NCBI RefSeq assembly: GCF_000280925.3
Contig: NZ_CP012109.1
Location: 4,794,501-4,858,500 of the forward strand
Origin: Myxococcus hansupus
GTDB lineage: Bacteria; Myxococcota; Myxococcia; Myxococcales; Myxococcaceae
DNA length: 64,000 nucleotides
Direction: 5' to 3'
Under the pieces are notes generated by a model. It was given only the letters and a program-made list of their open reading frames with translations. It did not search any database and was not told the origin of the DNA. The position numbers were made by a program, and so were the translations under genes. Below are positions 38,282-47,683 of the stretch, in pieces; the first letter of the stretch is position 1; each line of letters starts with the position of its first letter.

Positions 38282-41200
38282 CTATGGCGCCGGCTGGCCC
38301 AGCACCGGCGCGGGCACCGGCGCTTGAGGCGCGGCCGGCGGGGGCACGGGCGGCGGAGGCGCCACCGTGACGTCCAGTGCCAGCACCTCCAAATCGTGGA
38401 AACCCTTGGCGCTCACCTCCCCGCCCCGGAACACCGCCCAGCCCGGCATGCCGCGGTGGAACGTGCGCGTCATGTGCCAGAGCTGGAGTCCGCTGTTGGC
38501 CAGGTACAGGTAGAGCGACCGCTTCGGATTCCACGGGTTCGGCAGCGCCACGGCCAGACCGTCATCCGAGCGCCCGTACGTCTTGCCCTGCCAGCGGAAG
38601 TAGCGCCGCCCCAGCTCCACGGGCAGCTTCTTCTCCTCCATCAGCCGGGCGATGAGCGCGTGGTCCTCCGCGCCGCCGAAGAGGACGAGGTCCCGGTCCG
38701 CCAGCTCCGCGTCCGTCACCTCGGCATCCGGCTTGATGGGCAGCAGGTACTCCACGAACGCGTCCGCCAGCACCTCGCGGTACCCCAGCGCCAGCGTGCG
38801 CATGGACTCCGTCTGGCGCGCCGTGCCATGGACGAGCAGCAGGCGCTCCCAGGCGTCGAGCTGGTTCGACAGCGTCTGGAAGCGCTCACGCGGCACCGGG
38901 ATGTCGTTGGCCGCGTTGAACACCACGCGGACGGGGGCCTCGGCGGTGCGGAAGGTGAACGTCTCGGTGGGGCCCTTCACCTCCACGCGCTCCAAGGTGG
39001 CGCCCTTCGCCGTGCGGACCTCCACCAGGGTGACGAAGTGCCAGAGGCGCGCGGGCGGCTGCTCCACCTTCAGCGTCACCTCGTAGCCGTCCTTCACTTG
39101 CGCGGCGGTGGCGCGGATGCGCGGCTGCGGCAACCCCGTCTGCTCCACCCACTGCGCGACGAAGGGCCCCACGTCGCGACCGGTGGCCTCCAGCACGGCC
39201 CGCTTGAAGTCCGCCGTGGTGACGTCCTTGTTCGCGTAGCGACCGTGCAGGAAGTTCATCGCCTTGGAGAACCCCGCGTTGCCCAGCAGCAGCCGGAGCT
39301 GGTGCAACAGGAAGGTGCCCCGGATGCGCGGGAGCTGGTAGGCGCCGTAGCGGCCGAAGTCCGTCTTCGCGGTGGCGGGCACCACCTCCGCCTCGCGCGA
39401 GGTGGTGAAGAGATAGCGCGCGTTGAGGTCCGCCAGGGCGTTGCGCTGATACTCGAAGGCCTTCTCCGACGTCCCCCCGCCCGCGGGCAGGTCCTTCAGC
39501 AGTTTCCAGTACGCGGCGGTGCCGCTGATGAGCCAGTTGTCCCCGTCCGTCTTGGGGAACAGGGTGTTGGCCCAGAGCAGGCTCCGGTCGAAGACGAAGA
39601 CGTCCTTCACCTTGGCGGTGTCGCGCGTGAGCGAGACGGGCTCCGTGGGCGGCTTCCACGTCTTGTGCGCCAGCTTGAGCTTGTCCGCCACGACGATGGG
39701 GCTGAAGGCCGTGTAGCCCAGGGACAGGTGCGGCGTGGCGCCGGGCAGGTCGGGAATCCACCGGCCGCCCACCATCTTCTCGCGCAGCGTCGTCTTCCCG
39801 TAGTGCGCCAGGAACATCAGCTTCTGGGCCATCTCGGACGTGGTCACCTTGCCGTCGCACGCGTGCGGCCGGTTGATGGGGCTGGAGGCCATCATCCGGA
39901 TGGCGGCGTCCAGGTCGAAGCCCTTCTTGCCGTATTTCGCGTAGTACTCCTGGAAGGCGATGTCGCGGTTCCAGGTGTTGAAGGCCAGGTCCACCGGGGC
40001 GTTGTCCGGGTTGGGCACGTACTCCTTGCGCACCTCCAGGTCCCGGTTGTTGTTGTTGGCCCAGATGAAGTCCTTCAGGTTGCCAGGCGTATCGGCCGCC
40101 GCGCCCTTCCCGCCGGTGCGCCACAGGCGCGTCTTCTTCGTCCCGAGGAGGAGGCACGCGCCCTCGTCCGTCTTCATGTCCGCGAGCGTCCAGTCGTTCG
40201 TGTAGAGGCCGTTGTTGCCGTCCTTCATGATGCGGGCCACGTCGTCGATGGACGACGCGTACTGCGCGGCCTTGCGGATGCGGTTGCTCTGCGGCGTGCC
40301 GTTCATGTCGAACGGCGACTGCCCCACCGTCGTCTCACCGATGACGAGCCCGGAGGCGTTGACGTACCAGTCCGAGCCGCTGTGGATGCCACCCGGGAAG
40401 GTCTGCATCACGAAGCGGTGCCCCTTGGTGGGCTGCACGTCCAGCATCACGTCCCAGTGCACGCCGGTGTAGCCGCCCCACATGAAGATCTGCCCCATGA
40501 TGGCGCGGCCGTCCGTCGTGGCGGACTTCGTGGCGACGAAGGAGGAGCAGTGGTCGCCCTTGCCGGCGCGCTCGGCCTCTTCTTCCGCCTTGAGGAAGGT
40601 GCGGCCGGTGAGCGGCGTGGCCGTGGCGCGGTTGGCCTCCGCGAGCTGCCCCGCATCCACGGCCGAGTTGAGGGTGACGATGTCGAGCAGGTCCAGGTCG
40701 CGGTCCTTGAACTTCGCGCCGGCCTTGTTCGCGCCGTCCGCGATGCCCTTCATCTCCTCCAGGTACTCCGCGTCGTACTTGCGCAGGAACAGCGCGTCCG
40801 CCAGCAGCCGCTGGTGGTTCCAGCCCTTGTTCGCGTCCGTCTTGTCCTTCTCGATGCCCAGCTTCTCGATGTAGCGGACGATTTCCTGCGGCGCGAGCTG
40901 GCCGAACTGGTGTCCCCGCTCATAGGGCTCGCCCTCGATGTGGACGAAAATCCAGCCGCCCTCGTCGTAGCGGAAGCCCTTGCCCGCCCAGCGCACCGTC
41001 TCCATGGGAATGTAGGCGGTGATGTCGTCCACCTTCTCCACGCGCACGTCGTCGAACCACGCGGTGCCCGTGGCCTTGCCGTTGCGGCCCAGGTGGAGCT
41101 GCACGCGGTCCGAGGACTGCGTGGCGAAGAACAGCACCGACGCGCGGCCTCCCGCGGCCGTGGCGGGCGCGGGCGAGCAGTTGGTGAAGGGGAAGCTCTT

Positions 41201-41611
41201 CATCGACAGGCAGGCGCCGTGCGCCGTGGGGTAGCGCGCCTGCGGGTCCGTCTGCACGCCCTGGGTGCGGACCCAGGCACTGAGCCGGTAGAGCTGCCCC
41301 ACCTGGAGCTTCATCACGTCGGACTCGACGGTCGTCTCGGCGCCACCCACCGGGTTCTCGATGGCGAGGCCGCGCTTCCCTTCGCTCTTCGCCGCCGTGC
41401 TGGAGGACACCTTGCCCTGCCCCTGGGCCTTCCAGAACGCGGGGAGCGAGCCCGTGCCGCCCGCCACCTCGAAGGTGCCGTTGGGGACGAGGACCGGTGT
41501 GGAAGCCGGCGGGGGCGCGGGCGCGGCGGCCTGGGACGGCGCCGCGGCGAGCGTGCCCACGGACAGCAGCAACGCGCCGAGCAGCTTGGAGGTCATGCGT
41601 GAATCGGACAT
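38282..41611 (-). CDS. large secreted protein: carbohydrate-binding-like, C45-type Ntn-hydrolase and M1-like tail
   Basis: An 1109-aa exported protein. Signal peptide about 1-28. Residues about 35-185 look like a CBM-type beta sandwich (NGTFEVAGGTGSLPAFWKA...WFDDVRVEK). About 210-620 resembles C45 acyltransferases and phospholipase B-like proteins: IEGEPYERGHQFGQL, then GDHCSSFVATKSATTDGR, where Cys near 354 would be the autoproteolytic nucleophile. About 820-900 (FSKAMNFLHGRYA...FVAQWVEQTGLPQPRI) resembles the C-terminal region of M1 aminopeptidases, but no HExxH was seen. The last approximately 150 residues are unassigned and end Pro/Ala-rich. An ATG at 41611 is preferred. Confidence 0.7.
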   Translation of the reverse strand: MSDSRMTSKLLGALLLSVGTLAAAPSQAAAPAPPPASTPVLVPNGTFEVAGGTGSLPAFWKAQGQGKVSSSTAAKSEGKRGLAIENPVGGAETTVESDVMKLQVGQLYRLSAWVRTQGVQTDPQARYPTAHGACLSMKSFPFTNCSPAPATAAGGRASVLFFATQSSDRVQLHLGRNGKATGTAWFDDVRVEKVDDITAYIPMETVRWAGKGFRYDEGGWIFVHIEGEPYERGHQFGQLAPQEIVRYIEKLGIEKDKTDANKGWNHQRLLADALFLRKYDAEYLEEMKGIADGANKAGAKFKDRDLDLLDIVTLNSAVDAGQLAEANRATATPLTGRTFLKAEEEAERAGKGDHCSSFVATKSATTDGRAIMGQIFMWGGYTGVHWDVMLDVQPTKGHRFVMQTFPGGIHSGSDWYVNASGLVIGETTVGQSPFDMNGTPQSNRIRKAAQYASSIDDVARIMKDGNNGLYTNDWTLADMKTDEGACLLLGTKKTRLWRTGGKGAAADTPGNLKDFIWANNNNRDLEVRKEYVPNPDNAPVDLAFNTWNRDIAFQEYYAKYGKKGFDLDAAIRMMASSPINRPHACDGKVTTSEMAQKLMFLAHYGKTTLREKMVGGRWIPDLPGATPHLSLGYTAFSPIVVADKLKLAHKTWKPPTEPVSLTRDTAKVKDVFVFDRSLLWANTLFPKTDGDNWLISGTAAYWKLLKDLPAGGGTSEKAFEYQRNALADLNARYLFTTSREAEVVPATAKTDFGRYGAYQLPRIRGTFLLHQLRLLLGNAGFSKAMNFLHGRYANKDVTTADFKRAVLEATGRDVGPFVAQWVEQTGLPQPRIRATAAQVKDGYEVTLKVEQPPARLWHFVTLVEVRTAKGATLERVEVKGPTETFTFRTAEAPVRVVFNAANDIPVPRERFQTLSNQLDAWERLLLVHGTARQTESMRTLALGYREVLADAFVEYLLPIKPDAEVTDAELADRDLVLFGGAEDHALIARLMEEKKLPVELGRRYFRWQGKTYGRSDDGLAVALPNPWNPKRSLYLYLANSGLQLWHMTRTFHRGMPGWAVFRGGEVSAKGFHDLEVLALDVTVAPPPPVPPPAAPQAPVPAPVLGQPAP

Positions 41612-41755
41612 GGGAAGTCCCAACCCGGGGGGACGCCGGGCAACGGGTGGAGGTGGCCGGGGCGCATGACACCGCCCCGCTCCCCGAGCGTCAATCGCGA
41701 TGCGTTCCGGGACGGCCTTGACGCGCAGCGGCTTCCCGCCAGCGCCGCATGGCCG

Positions 41756-42703
41756 TCAGCGGAGCACCCGGGCGCTCGCGCGGAGCAGCAGCCGGGCCGC
41801 GCGCCGCAGGGAGTCCACGCGCCGCGCCGCCGTCACCGGCGGGTCCACGGGGGCATCCCAGTCGAAGGTCCTCAGCCGCCGGAGAAAGCCCTGACGGACG
41901 CAGCCTTCCAGGCTGAAGACGTGCAGGTCGTGCGTCCACCGCACGGCCAGGCGCAGGTCTCGCGAGAACTCGCTCCAGTCCAGGGGCCTGGCGTTGAAGA
42001 CCCCGGGGAACTCCACGCCACCGCCGGTGACACCCACCGCCACGGACTGGCAGCCCGGCGCATAGCTCCAGAGCACCGCGGGCCCGTAGGGGCGCAGGAA
42101 GCTGGTGTACAGCATCAGCACCTCGCGGTCCGCGCGCAGGTCCAGCACGCCCGACAGCCGCTGCACCAGCGACGAGCGGGACTCCCGCTCATCCACGATG
42201 ACGGGGAACTGGTAGGTGTCCACCCGGTAGCCGTCCGCGCGGATGCGCGTCATCAGCCGCGAATACGCCTCCCGCGCGTCCTGCACGCGCCGCCCCTGGA
42301 CGAGCCGCGGCAGGATTTCTCCCAACTGCCGCCACCCACCTTCCATCCAGCGGCGCAGCTCGCGGATGTCGGGCTCGATGTCCAGCCCCACGCCTTCCCA
42401 CGTCAGCCCGTGCTCCCGCGACCAGGCGAGGAACGCCTCGTAGCGGGCGGTGGCCTGCTCCACGTTGCCCGCGTGGAACCAGTACCCCTGCTCCGTGGGC
42501 AGCAGCAGCCACGCGGTGACGGGGATGCCCACCCGGTTCAGCCGCTGGACCACCTGGGCGCGCTCCGGGCCCAGGTCGACGAGCCCCAAGCTCACCCCCG
42601 CCTCCAGCGCGGCCACGTCCTCCACGACGCCAGGCGTGGCGAACAGCGCTTGGAGCGGGCCCGCCTCCAGCTCGCAAAAGAAGGTCAGCATGTGAGGTTT
42701 CAT
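41756..42703 (-). CDS. hypothetical protein with glycosidase-like TIM-barrel look
   Basis: A 315-aa soluble protein. The strand/helix alternation with WLLLPTEQGYWFH, GVGLDIEPDI and YQFPVIVDE suggests a TIM barrel, and the Asp/Glu-rich strand end LDIEPD is reminiscent of glycoside hydrolases, but no family was recognised. The start is uncertain: the frame is open to 42946 and no good ribosome binding site is seen at 42703 or 42780. Divergent from the hemolysin III gene. Confidence 0.6.
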   Translation of the reverse strand: MKPHMLTFFCELEAGPLQALFATPGVVEDVAALEAGVSLGLVDLGPERAQVVQRLNRVGIPVTAWLLLPTEQGYWFHAGNVEQATARYEAFLAWSREHGLTWEGVGLDIEPDIRELRRWMEGGWRQLGEILPRLVQGRRVQDAREAYSRLMTRIRADGYRVDTYQFPVIVDERESRSSLVQRLSGVLDLRADREVLMLYTSFLRPYGPAVLWSYAPGCQSVAVGVTGGGVEFPGVFNARPLDWSEFSRDLRLAVRWTHDLHVFSLEGCVRQGFLRRLRTFDWDAPVDPPVTAARRVDSLRRAARLLLRASARVLR

Positions 42704-42951
42704 GGTGGAAGCTGCGCCATACCATCCCGGAGCAATGCGATGGAACTGCACGGGGGTCGGCTGTTCGCTCACGCCCATCCGCGCGTCTCGGCGCTTGACG
42801 CCAGCGCGCGGCGCCTCACGGGCCGGAGATGTCATCCGGTTCGCAGCCCCCTCCGTGCGGCGTTGGGCGCACGGCGGCCCAGGCGTCAGAACCTGGACGG
42901 GACGTACCGTTTGCTGACGCCACCGTGACCTCCGGTGATTACGCACAGGGC

Positions 42952-43626
42952 ATGGCGTCCCGAGATGGCATCGACACCCTGCTCCTCATCGAAAGCGTCA
43001 AGCCGCGGCTGCGCGGCATGTCCCATGCCGTGGCCTTCGTGGCGGCGCTCGTGGGGTGCCTCCAACTCGCGCTCCTGCCGACCCCGGGGACGCAGTACGT
43101 GGCGAACCTGGTGTTCGGCGGCAGCCTGGTGCTGATGTTCGGCGTGAGCGCCACCTATCACCGCTTCACGTGGGGCATGGATGCGTACCGGCGCATCCAG
43201 CGCTGCGACCACGCGGCCATCTACATCCTCATCGCGGGCTCCTTCACGCCCATGGCCACGCTGGACACGACGGGGGACACGAGCCTCTATCTGCTCTGGC
43301 TGATGTGGATTGCCGCCCTGACGGGCGCGGGGCTCACCCTCGCGGGCATCCACACTTCGCGAGGGTTGCGCTCGGGGCTCTACGTGGCGCTGGGCGCCTT
43401 GGCCACGCCGGTGATGCTGCGGCTGCCGGAGGTGATTGGTTCGGGCCGCGTGGCGTGGCTCGTGCTGGGCGGCGCCCTCTACGCCGTGGGTGCCGTCATC
43501 TACGCGCGCCGCTGGCCCGACCCGGTGCCCACCGTGTTCGGCTACCACGAGATCTTCCACCTGCTCGTCGTCGCCGCGGCGGGCGTGCACTACGCCGTCA
43601 TCCTGGACATCGTGACGCGGCGCTGA
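42952..43626 (+). CDS. hemolysin III / PAQR-family membrane protein
   Basis: A 224-aa protein with seven membrane helices. The PAQR marks are SATYHRF (about 66-72), a CDHAAIYILIAGSFTP stretch, and the C-terminal GYHEIFHLLVVAAAGVHY, which supplies the conserved metal-binding His residues. Despite the name these proteins are probably ceramidase-like or signalling hydrolases rather than toxins. ATG 42952 with AGGG ahead was preferred over the open frame. Confidence 0.88.
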   Translation: MASRDGIDTLLLIESVKPRLRGMSHAVAFVAALVGCLQLALLPTPGTQYVANLVFGGSLVLMFGVSATYHRFTWGMDAYRRIQRCDHAAIYILIAGSFTPMATLDTTGDTSLYLLWLMWIAALTGAGLTLAGIHTSRGLRSGLYVALGALATPVMLRLPEVIGSGRVAWLVLGGALYAVGAVIYARRWPDPVPTVFGYHEIFHLLVVAAAGVHYAVILDIVTRR

Positions 43627-43632
43627 AGTCCC

Positions 43633-44040
43633 TCAGCGCCGGTAGCAGACGTCGGCGGGCCATTCGCGCTCCGCCTTGCACAGGCGAAGGCACGCGTTGC
43701 AGTTTCCCTCCCAGCGCTCCATCCCGTCCACGCAGCGGGAGTGGGTGTCGGCGCACGCCTCCTGCCAGTCGCGGGCCGGGTATCCTGGCGCCCCAGCACC
43801 GCGCGCCGGCCGGGCCCTGAGGCTGTCCAGGTACAGGGCGGCCTGGGCTTCCGTCAGGCCGCAGTTCCCAGGCACGCGGGGATTTCGCGTGAGACAACAC
43901 GACAGGGTGTCCTGACAGGTGTCCACGGTCTGCGGCGCACGGCGCTGGACGGGGTGACTCGCGCCGCTGGAGCAGCCCAGGGCCATGACGCTGAGCATGC
44001 CCGCGAGGTACATCGAGACGGTCGGCTTTGGCATGCGCAT
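43633..44040 (-). CDS. Cys-rich lipoprotein, paralogue of the protein at 48062
   Basis: A 135-aa lipoprotein (MLSVMALGC, lipobox Cys about 23). The mature part has a Cys pattern shared with the protein at 48062-48493: C.DT..CC..RNP..P..CGL...EA, then a C-terminal W.G.C.(A/D)CLR.C.....WP.D.C. This end resembles that of myxobacterial SitA/TIGR02269-type lipoproteins linked to kin-specific toxin exchange; the link is from memory of the family, not proven here. No toxin domain is visible. Confidence 0.75.
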   Translation of the reverse strand: MRMPKPTVSMYLAGMLSVMALGCSSGASHPVQRRAPQTVDTCQDTLSCCLTRNPRVPGNCGLTEAQAALYLDSLRARPARGAGAPGYPARDWQEACADTHSRCVDGMERWEGNCNACLRLCKAEREWPADVCYRR

Positions 44041-44158
44041 GCCAGAACACGACGCGCTTCTCGCCAGCCATCACACCCGAGGGGTATTCCCCTCGGGCCA
44101 CCGCCGGTTCTACTGACGCGTTTGCCCGAACGAAAAGCGGGCTCCGCGCGGGCACAGC

Positions 44159-45052
44159 TCAGTACGACCAGGGGAAGCGCTTGAAGTCGCGCTTGCGCTT
44201 CTGGACGAAGGCGTCGCGGCCTTCCTGCGCCTCGTCGGTGCCGTAGGCCAGACGCGTGGCCTCACCCGCGAAGAGCTGCTGGCCCACCAGTCCGTCATCC
44301 GGCAGGTTGAAGGCGTACTTGAGCATCTTGATGGCCGTGGGGCTCTTCGTGTTGATCTCCGCCGCCCACTCCAACGCGAACTCCTCCAACTGCGCGTGAG
44401 GCACCACGGCGTTGACCATGCCCATCTGGAACGCCTCTTCCGCCGAGTAGTTCGCCCCGACGAAGAAGATCTCCCGCGCCCGCTTCTGGCCAATCTGCCG
44501 CGCCAGCAGCGCCGAGCCGTAGCCCGCGTCGAACGACGCCACGTCCGCGTCGGTCTGCTTGAACACCGCGTGCTCCTTGCTGGCGATGGTCATGTCGCAG
44601 ACGACGTGCAGGCTGTGCCCACCGCCCACCGCCCAGCCCGGCACCACGGCGATGACGGCCTTGGGCAGGAAGCGAATCTGCCGCTGGACCTCCAGGATGT
44701 GCAGGCGGCCCAGGCGCGCGGGGTCGGACTCGCCCTCTTCGCCCTCGTACTTGTAGCCGTCCTTGCCGCGGATGCGCTGGTCACCACCGGAGCAGAACGC
44801 CCAGCCGCCGTCCTTGGGCGACGGGCCGTTGCCGGTGATGAGCACGCAGCCCACGTCCGTCATGAAGCGCGTGGCCTCCAACGCGCGGGACAGCTCGTCC
44901 ACGGTGCGCGGCCGGAAGGCGTTGCGGACCTCGGGGCGGTTGAACGCGATACGGACCGTGCCCTGGTCCACCGCGCGGTGGAAGGTGATGTCCTTGAACT
45001 TGAAGCCCTCGACGGCCTTCCAGCGCGCCGGGTTGAAGATGTCCGAGACCAT
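44159..45052 (-). CDS. menB: 1,4-dihydroxy-2-naphthoyl-CoA synthase
   Basis: A 297-aa crotonase-fold enzyme that closes the naphthoate ring in menaquinone synthesis. The signatures are GWAFCSGGDQRIRG (about 83-96), VPGWAVGGGHSL for the CoA oxyanion hole, and SFDAGYGSA, all typical of MenB; the end FPWSY also fits. The open frame extends to 45415, but family proteins begin near MVSDIFNPARW, so ATG 45052 is used. No other men genes are in the window; divergent from the ethanolamine lyase. Confidence 0.93.
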   Translation of the reverse strand: MVSDIFNPARWKAVEGFKFKDITFHRAVDQGTVRIAFNRPEVRNAFRPRTVDELSRALEATRFMTDVGCVLITGNGPSPKDGGWAFCSGGDQRIRGKDGYKYEGEEGESDPARLGRLHILEVQRQIRFLPKAVIAVVPGWAVGGGHSLHVVCDMTIASKEHAVFKQTDADVASFDAGYGSALLARQIGQKRAREIFFVGANYSAEEAFQMGMVNAVVPHAQLEEFALEWAAEINTKSPTAIKMLKYAFNLPDDGLVGQQLFAGEATRLAYGTDEAQEGRDAFVQKRKRDFKRFPWSY

Positions 45053-45302
45053 GGTGTTCTCACTCGGGGGGTAGAAGTGGCTGCGCGCGGACCCTAGGCG
45101 CCACGGCACCGTCCGTCCAGGGATGCGCGAGCACCCCGCACGGGCAGCATCTGTCCGAACCTCGCGAGAGGGCTCCGACTCCAGCGCAGGTCCCCCGTTG
45201 GGCGCTCCACACGGCCTTGGAGAAGCCCCCTGCCCTGCCTTGTCCGAAGCGGGAGGACGGGTGTTCCCTGTGCCCGAGGCGAGTCCTGAACGAGGTAGAA
45301 CC

Positions 45303-47639
45303 ATGGACCTGGACCCGAGGTTCCTGCTGCACCGGCGCGCCGTGCTGACCGCGATGGTCGGCGGCGCGACGGCCTCCCTGCTGGGCTGTCGGCGAAAGCC
45401 CGAGCCCTCCCCCATCCCAGAGGGCGTCTACATCCCCGACGTGAAGTCGGGCGAGGACGTCTTCGGCTACGTCCAGCGCCTCCGGGGTGCCTTCGATGAC
45501 GCGCTCTACAAACAGGTGCTCGGCGCGGCCAATGCGTTCAAGGAAGGTGATGCGCTGGTGGGCGTGGCCGCGGCGGACGCGATGTCGCGAGAGAATGCTC
45601 GCACGCTGCTGGCGAACACCCGCGTGTCCGACGTGCGGCACCACCCGCTCCACGAGGACGCGCTCCACGCGTTGAGCCTGGAAGCGGAGGATCCTCGGGC
45701 CACGGCCGAGACGGCCCCGTGGACCCTGGGCCGTTTGAAGCAGTTCCTCCTGGAGTCCGACGAGGCCGCGATTCAGGCCATCAGCCCGGGGCTCGGCAGC
45801 GACACCATTGGCTGCGTCGTCAAGCTGATGAGCGACGCGGAGCTCATCGCGTTGGGCCGCAAGGTGTTCAACCCGCTGCCGGGCAGCAACGTGGGCGCGC
45901 GGGGATACATGGGGGCGCGCATCCAGCCCAACTCGCCCACCGACAACGTGGACGACATCCGGTGGCAGGTGTTCGACGGGTTCTCGTATGCCGTGGGCGA
46001 CGTGGTGCTGGGGTGCAACCCGGTGTCGTCCACGCCGGAGTCCGTCGCCGCCATCGAGTCCGCGCTGCAGGAGATTCTCGTCACGTTCGGGCTGGTGGAC
46101 GTGCTGCCGCACTGCGTGCTGTCACACATCGACGTGCAGGCGGAGGTGGAGCGCCGGCAGCCGGGGACCACGGGCGTCTGGTTCCAGAGCATCGCGGGCA
46201 GCGACAGCGCCAACGCCACGTTCGACATCTCCGTGGAGAAGATGCTCGCGTACGCGGACGAGCGCACCGGGCCGTATGGGCTCTACTTCGAAACGGGTCA
46301 GGGCGCGGACTTCACCAACGGCCATGGGCATGGCTACGACATGGTGCTCCATGAGTCGCGCAAGTACGGCTTCGCGCGGGCCCTGTCGCAGCGTGTGGCC
46401 CGAGCGCGGCGGGAGGCGGGCCACGAGGCGCAGCCGTGGGTCCACCTGAATGACGTGGCGGGCTTCATCGGGCCGGAGGTGTTCCGCACCCGCGAGCAGC
46501 TCGTGCGCTGCTGTCTGGAAGACATCGCCATGGGTAAGCTGCATGGGCTGACCATTGGCCTGGACGTCTGCTCCACGCTCCACATGGACGTGTCGTTGGA
46601 TGATTTGGACTGGTGCATCGAGCGCATCATGCCGGCGAACCCGGCGTACCTGATGGCGCTGCCCACGAAGAACGACCCGATGCTGGGCTACCTCACCACC
46701 GGGTTCCAGGACCACGTCCGCGTCCGCGAGCGCTTCGGCTACAAGGTGGATGACCGGATGTGGGCCTTCTTCCAGCGCCTGGGCGTCATCGACGCGGCGG
46801 GCAGGCCCACGGCGCACTTCGGGGACCCGGTCTGGGTGTATCTCCGGTACCTGCGCGCCAAGGGAGACGTGCGGCCGGAGGCGACCATCCGCGCGGAGGC
46901 CGAGCGCCAGCTCACGGAGATTCGTGCGCGGGGTGTGCCCATGGCGCGAGGGTATGGCGCGAATCCGTGGGATTTGGAGCCCGCGTTGGACGCGGAGATG
47001 CGGCGTGTGTACGCGGACTCGAAGAAGAGTCTGTGGACGGAGCTGACGCCCGCGTTCATCTCGGCCGTGCCGGCGGGCGTGCCGCTGGTGTCGAAGTCAC
47101 AGGACCGCACCGAGTACATCCTGCATCCGGAGACGGGGGAGCAGCTCGACGCCGCGTCGCTGGAGGCGGTGCTCGCGCTGCGGGCTCGCCATGAGGGGCG
47201 CTACGACGTGCAGTTGATGGTGTCGGATGGACTCAACGCACTGGCCATCATGGATGAGGGCCAGTTGGCGCCGTACCTGGAGGCGTTGCGCGCGGCACTG
47301 AGCGCCGCGGGTTACCAGCCAGCGCCGGAGCACCTGGTGCTCACGGCCGGGCGCGTGCGTGCGGGGTACCGCGTGGGTGAGGCGTTGTACGCGGGGCTGG
47401 CGGACGGTGCCCGGCACCGGGCGCTCATCCACGTCATCGGCGAGCGCCCCGGCACCGGCCACCACACCTTCTCCGCGTACATCACCGCGCCGACCGGGGA
47501 CGTCTGGTCCCAGCCGGGCAAGGTGGACCACAACATCACTCGCGTGGTGTCCGGCGTCGCGACCACGGCCTACGCGCCCACCTTGGCGGCGCCAGAGACG
47601 GTGCGGCTGCTCCAACAGTTGGCGCCGCGGGGGGGATGA
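45303..47639 (+). CDS. fused ethanolamine ammonia-lyase (EutB-EutC) with Tat/lipoprotein-like leader
   Basis: A 778-aa protein joining both lyase subunits, which use adenosylcobalamin to split ethanolamine into acetaldehyde and ammonia. EutB covers about 47-555 (GEDVFGYVQRLRGAFDD, LCSTLHMD-type VCSTLHMDVSLDD, LPTKNDPMLGYLTTGFQDH). EutC covers about 590-775 (VQLMVSDGLNALAI, IHVIGERPGTGHHTFSAY) and lacks the usual N-terminal approximately 90 residues. The leader has twin Arg (11-12), a hydrophobic run and SLLGC (Cys 29), i.e. a possible Tat lipoprotein signal. No microcompartment, EutA or EutH genes are nearby. ATG 45303 has GAGGTAG upstream. Confidence 0.85.
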   Translation: MDLDPRFLLHRRAVLTAMVGGATASLLGCRRKPEPSPIPEGVYIPDVKSGEDVFGYVQRLRGAFDDALYKQVLGAANAFKEGDALVGVAAADAMSRENARTLLANTRVSDVRHHPLHEDALHALSLEAEDPRATAETAPWTLGRLKQFLLESDEAAIQAISPGLGSDTIGCVVKLMSDAELIALGRKVFNPLPGSNVGARGYMGARIQPNSPTDNVDDIRWQVFDGFSYAVGDVVLGCNPVSSTPESVAAIESALQEILVTFGLVDVLPHCVLSHIDVQAEVERRQPGTTGVWFQSIAGSDSANATFDISVEKMLAYADERTGPYGLYFETGQGADFTNGHGHGYDMVLHESRKYGFARALSQRVARARREAGHEAQPWVHLNDVAGFIGPEVFRTREQLVRCCLEDIAMGKLHGLTIGLDVCSTLHMDVSLDDLDWCIERIMPANPAYLMALPTKNDPMLGYLTTGFQDHVRVRERFGYKVDDRMWAFFQRLGVIDAAGRPTAHFGDPVWVYLRYLRAKGDVRPEATIRAEAERQLTEIRARGVPMARGYGANPWDLEPALDAEMRRVYADSKKSLWTELTPAFISAVPAGVPLVSKSQDRTEYILHPETGEQLDAASLEAVLALRARHEGRYDVQLMVSDGLNALAIMDEGQLAPYLEALRAALSAAGYQPAPEHLVLTAGRVRAGYRVGEALYAGLADGARHRALIHVIGERPGTGHHTFSAYITAPTGDVWSQPGKVDHNITRVVSGVATTAYAPTLAAPETVRLLQQLAPRGG

Positions 47640-47683
47640 GTCTGGTGCTCAGTCGAAGCCGCGCGGCCTATCGAGGAAACCGC

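Noticed and set aside
35984..41602. 1872-codon open frame on the + strand opposite the M13 and C45-like genes
   Set aside because: It is a shadow of two real genes on the other strand. It is Arg/His/Leu-rich without any domain and arises because the third codon positions of the real genes avoid A/T.
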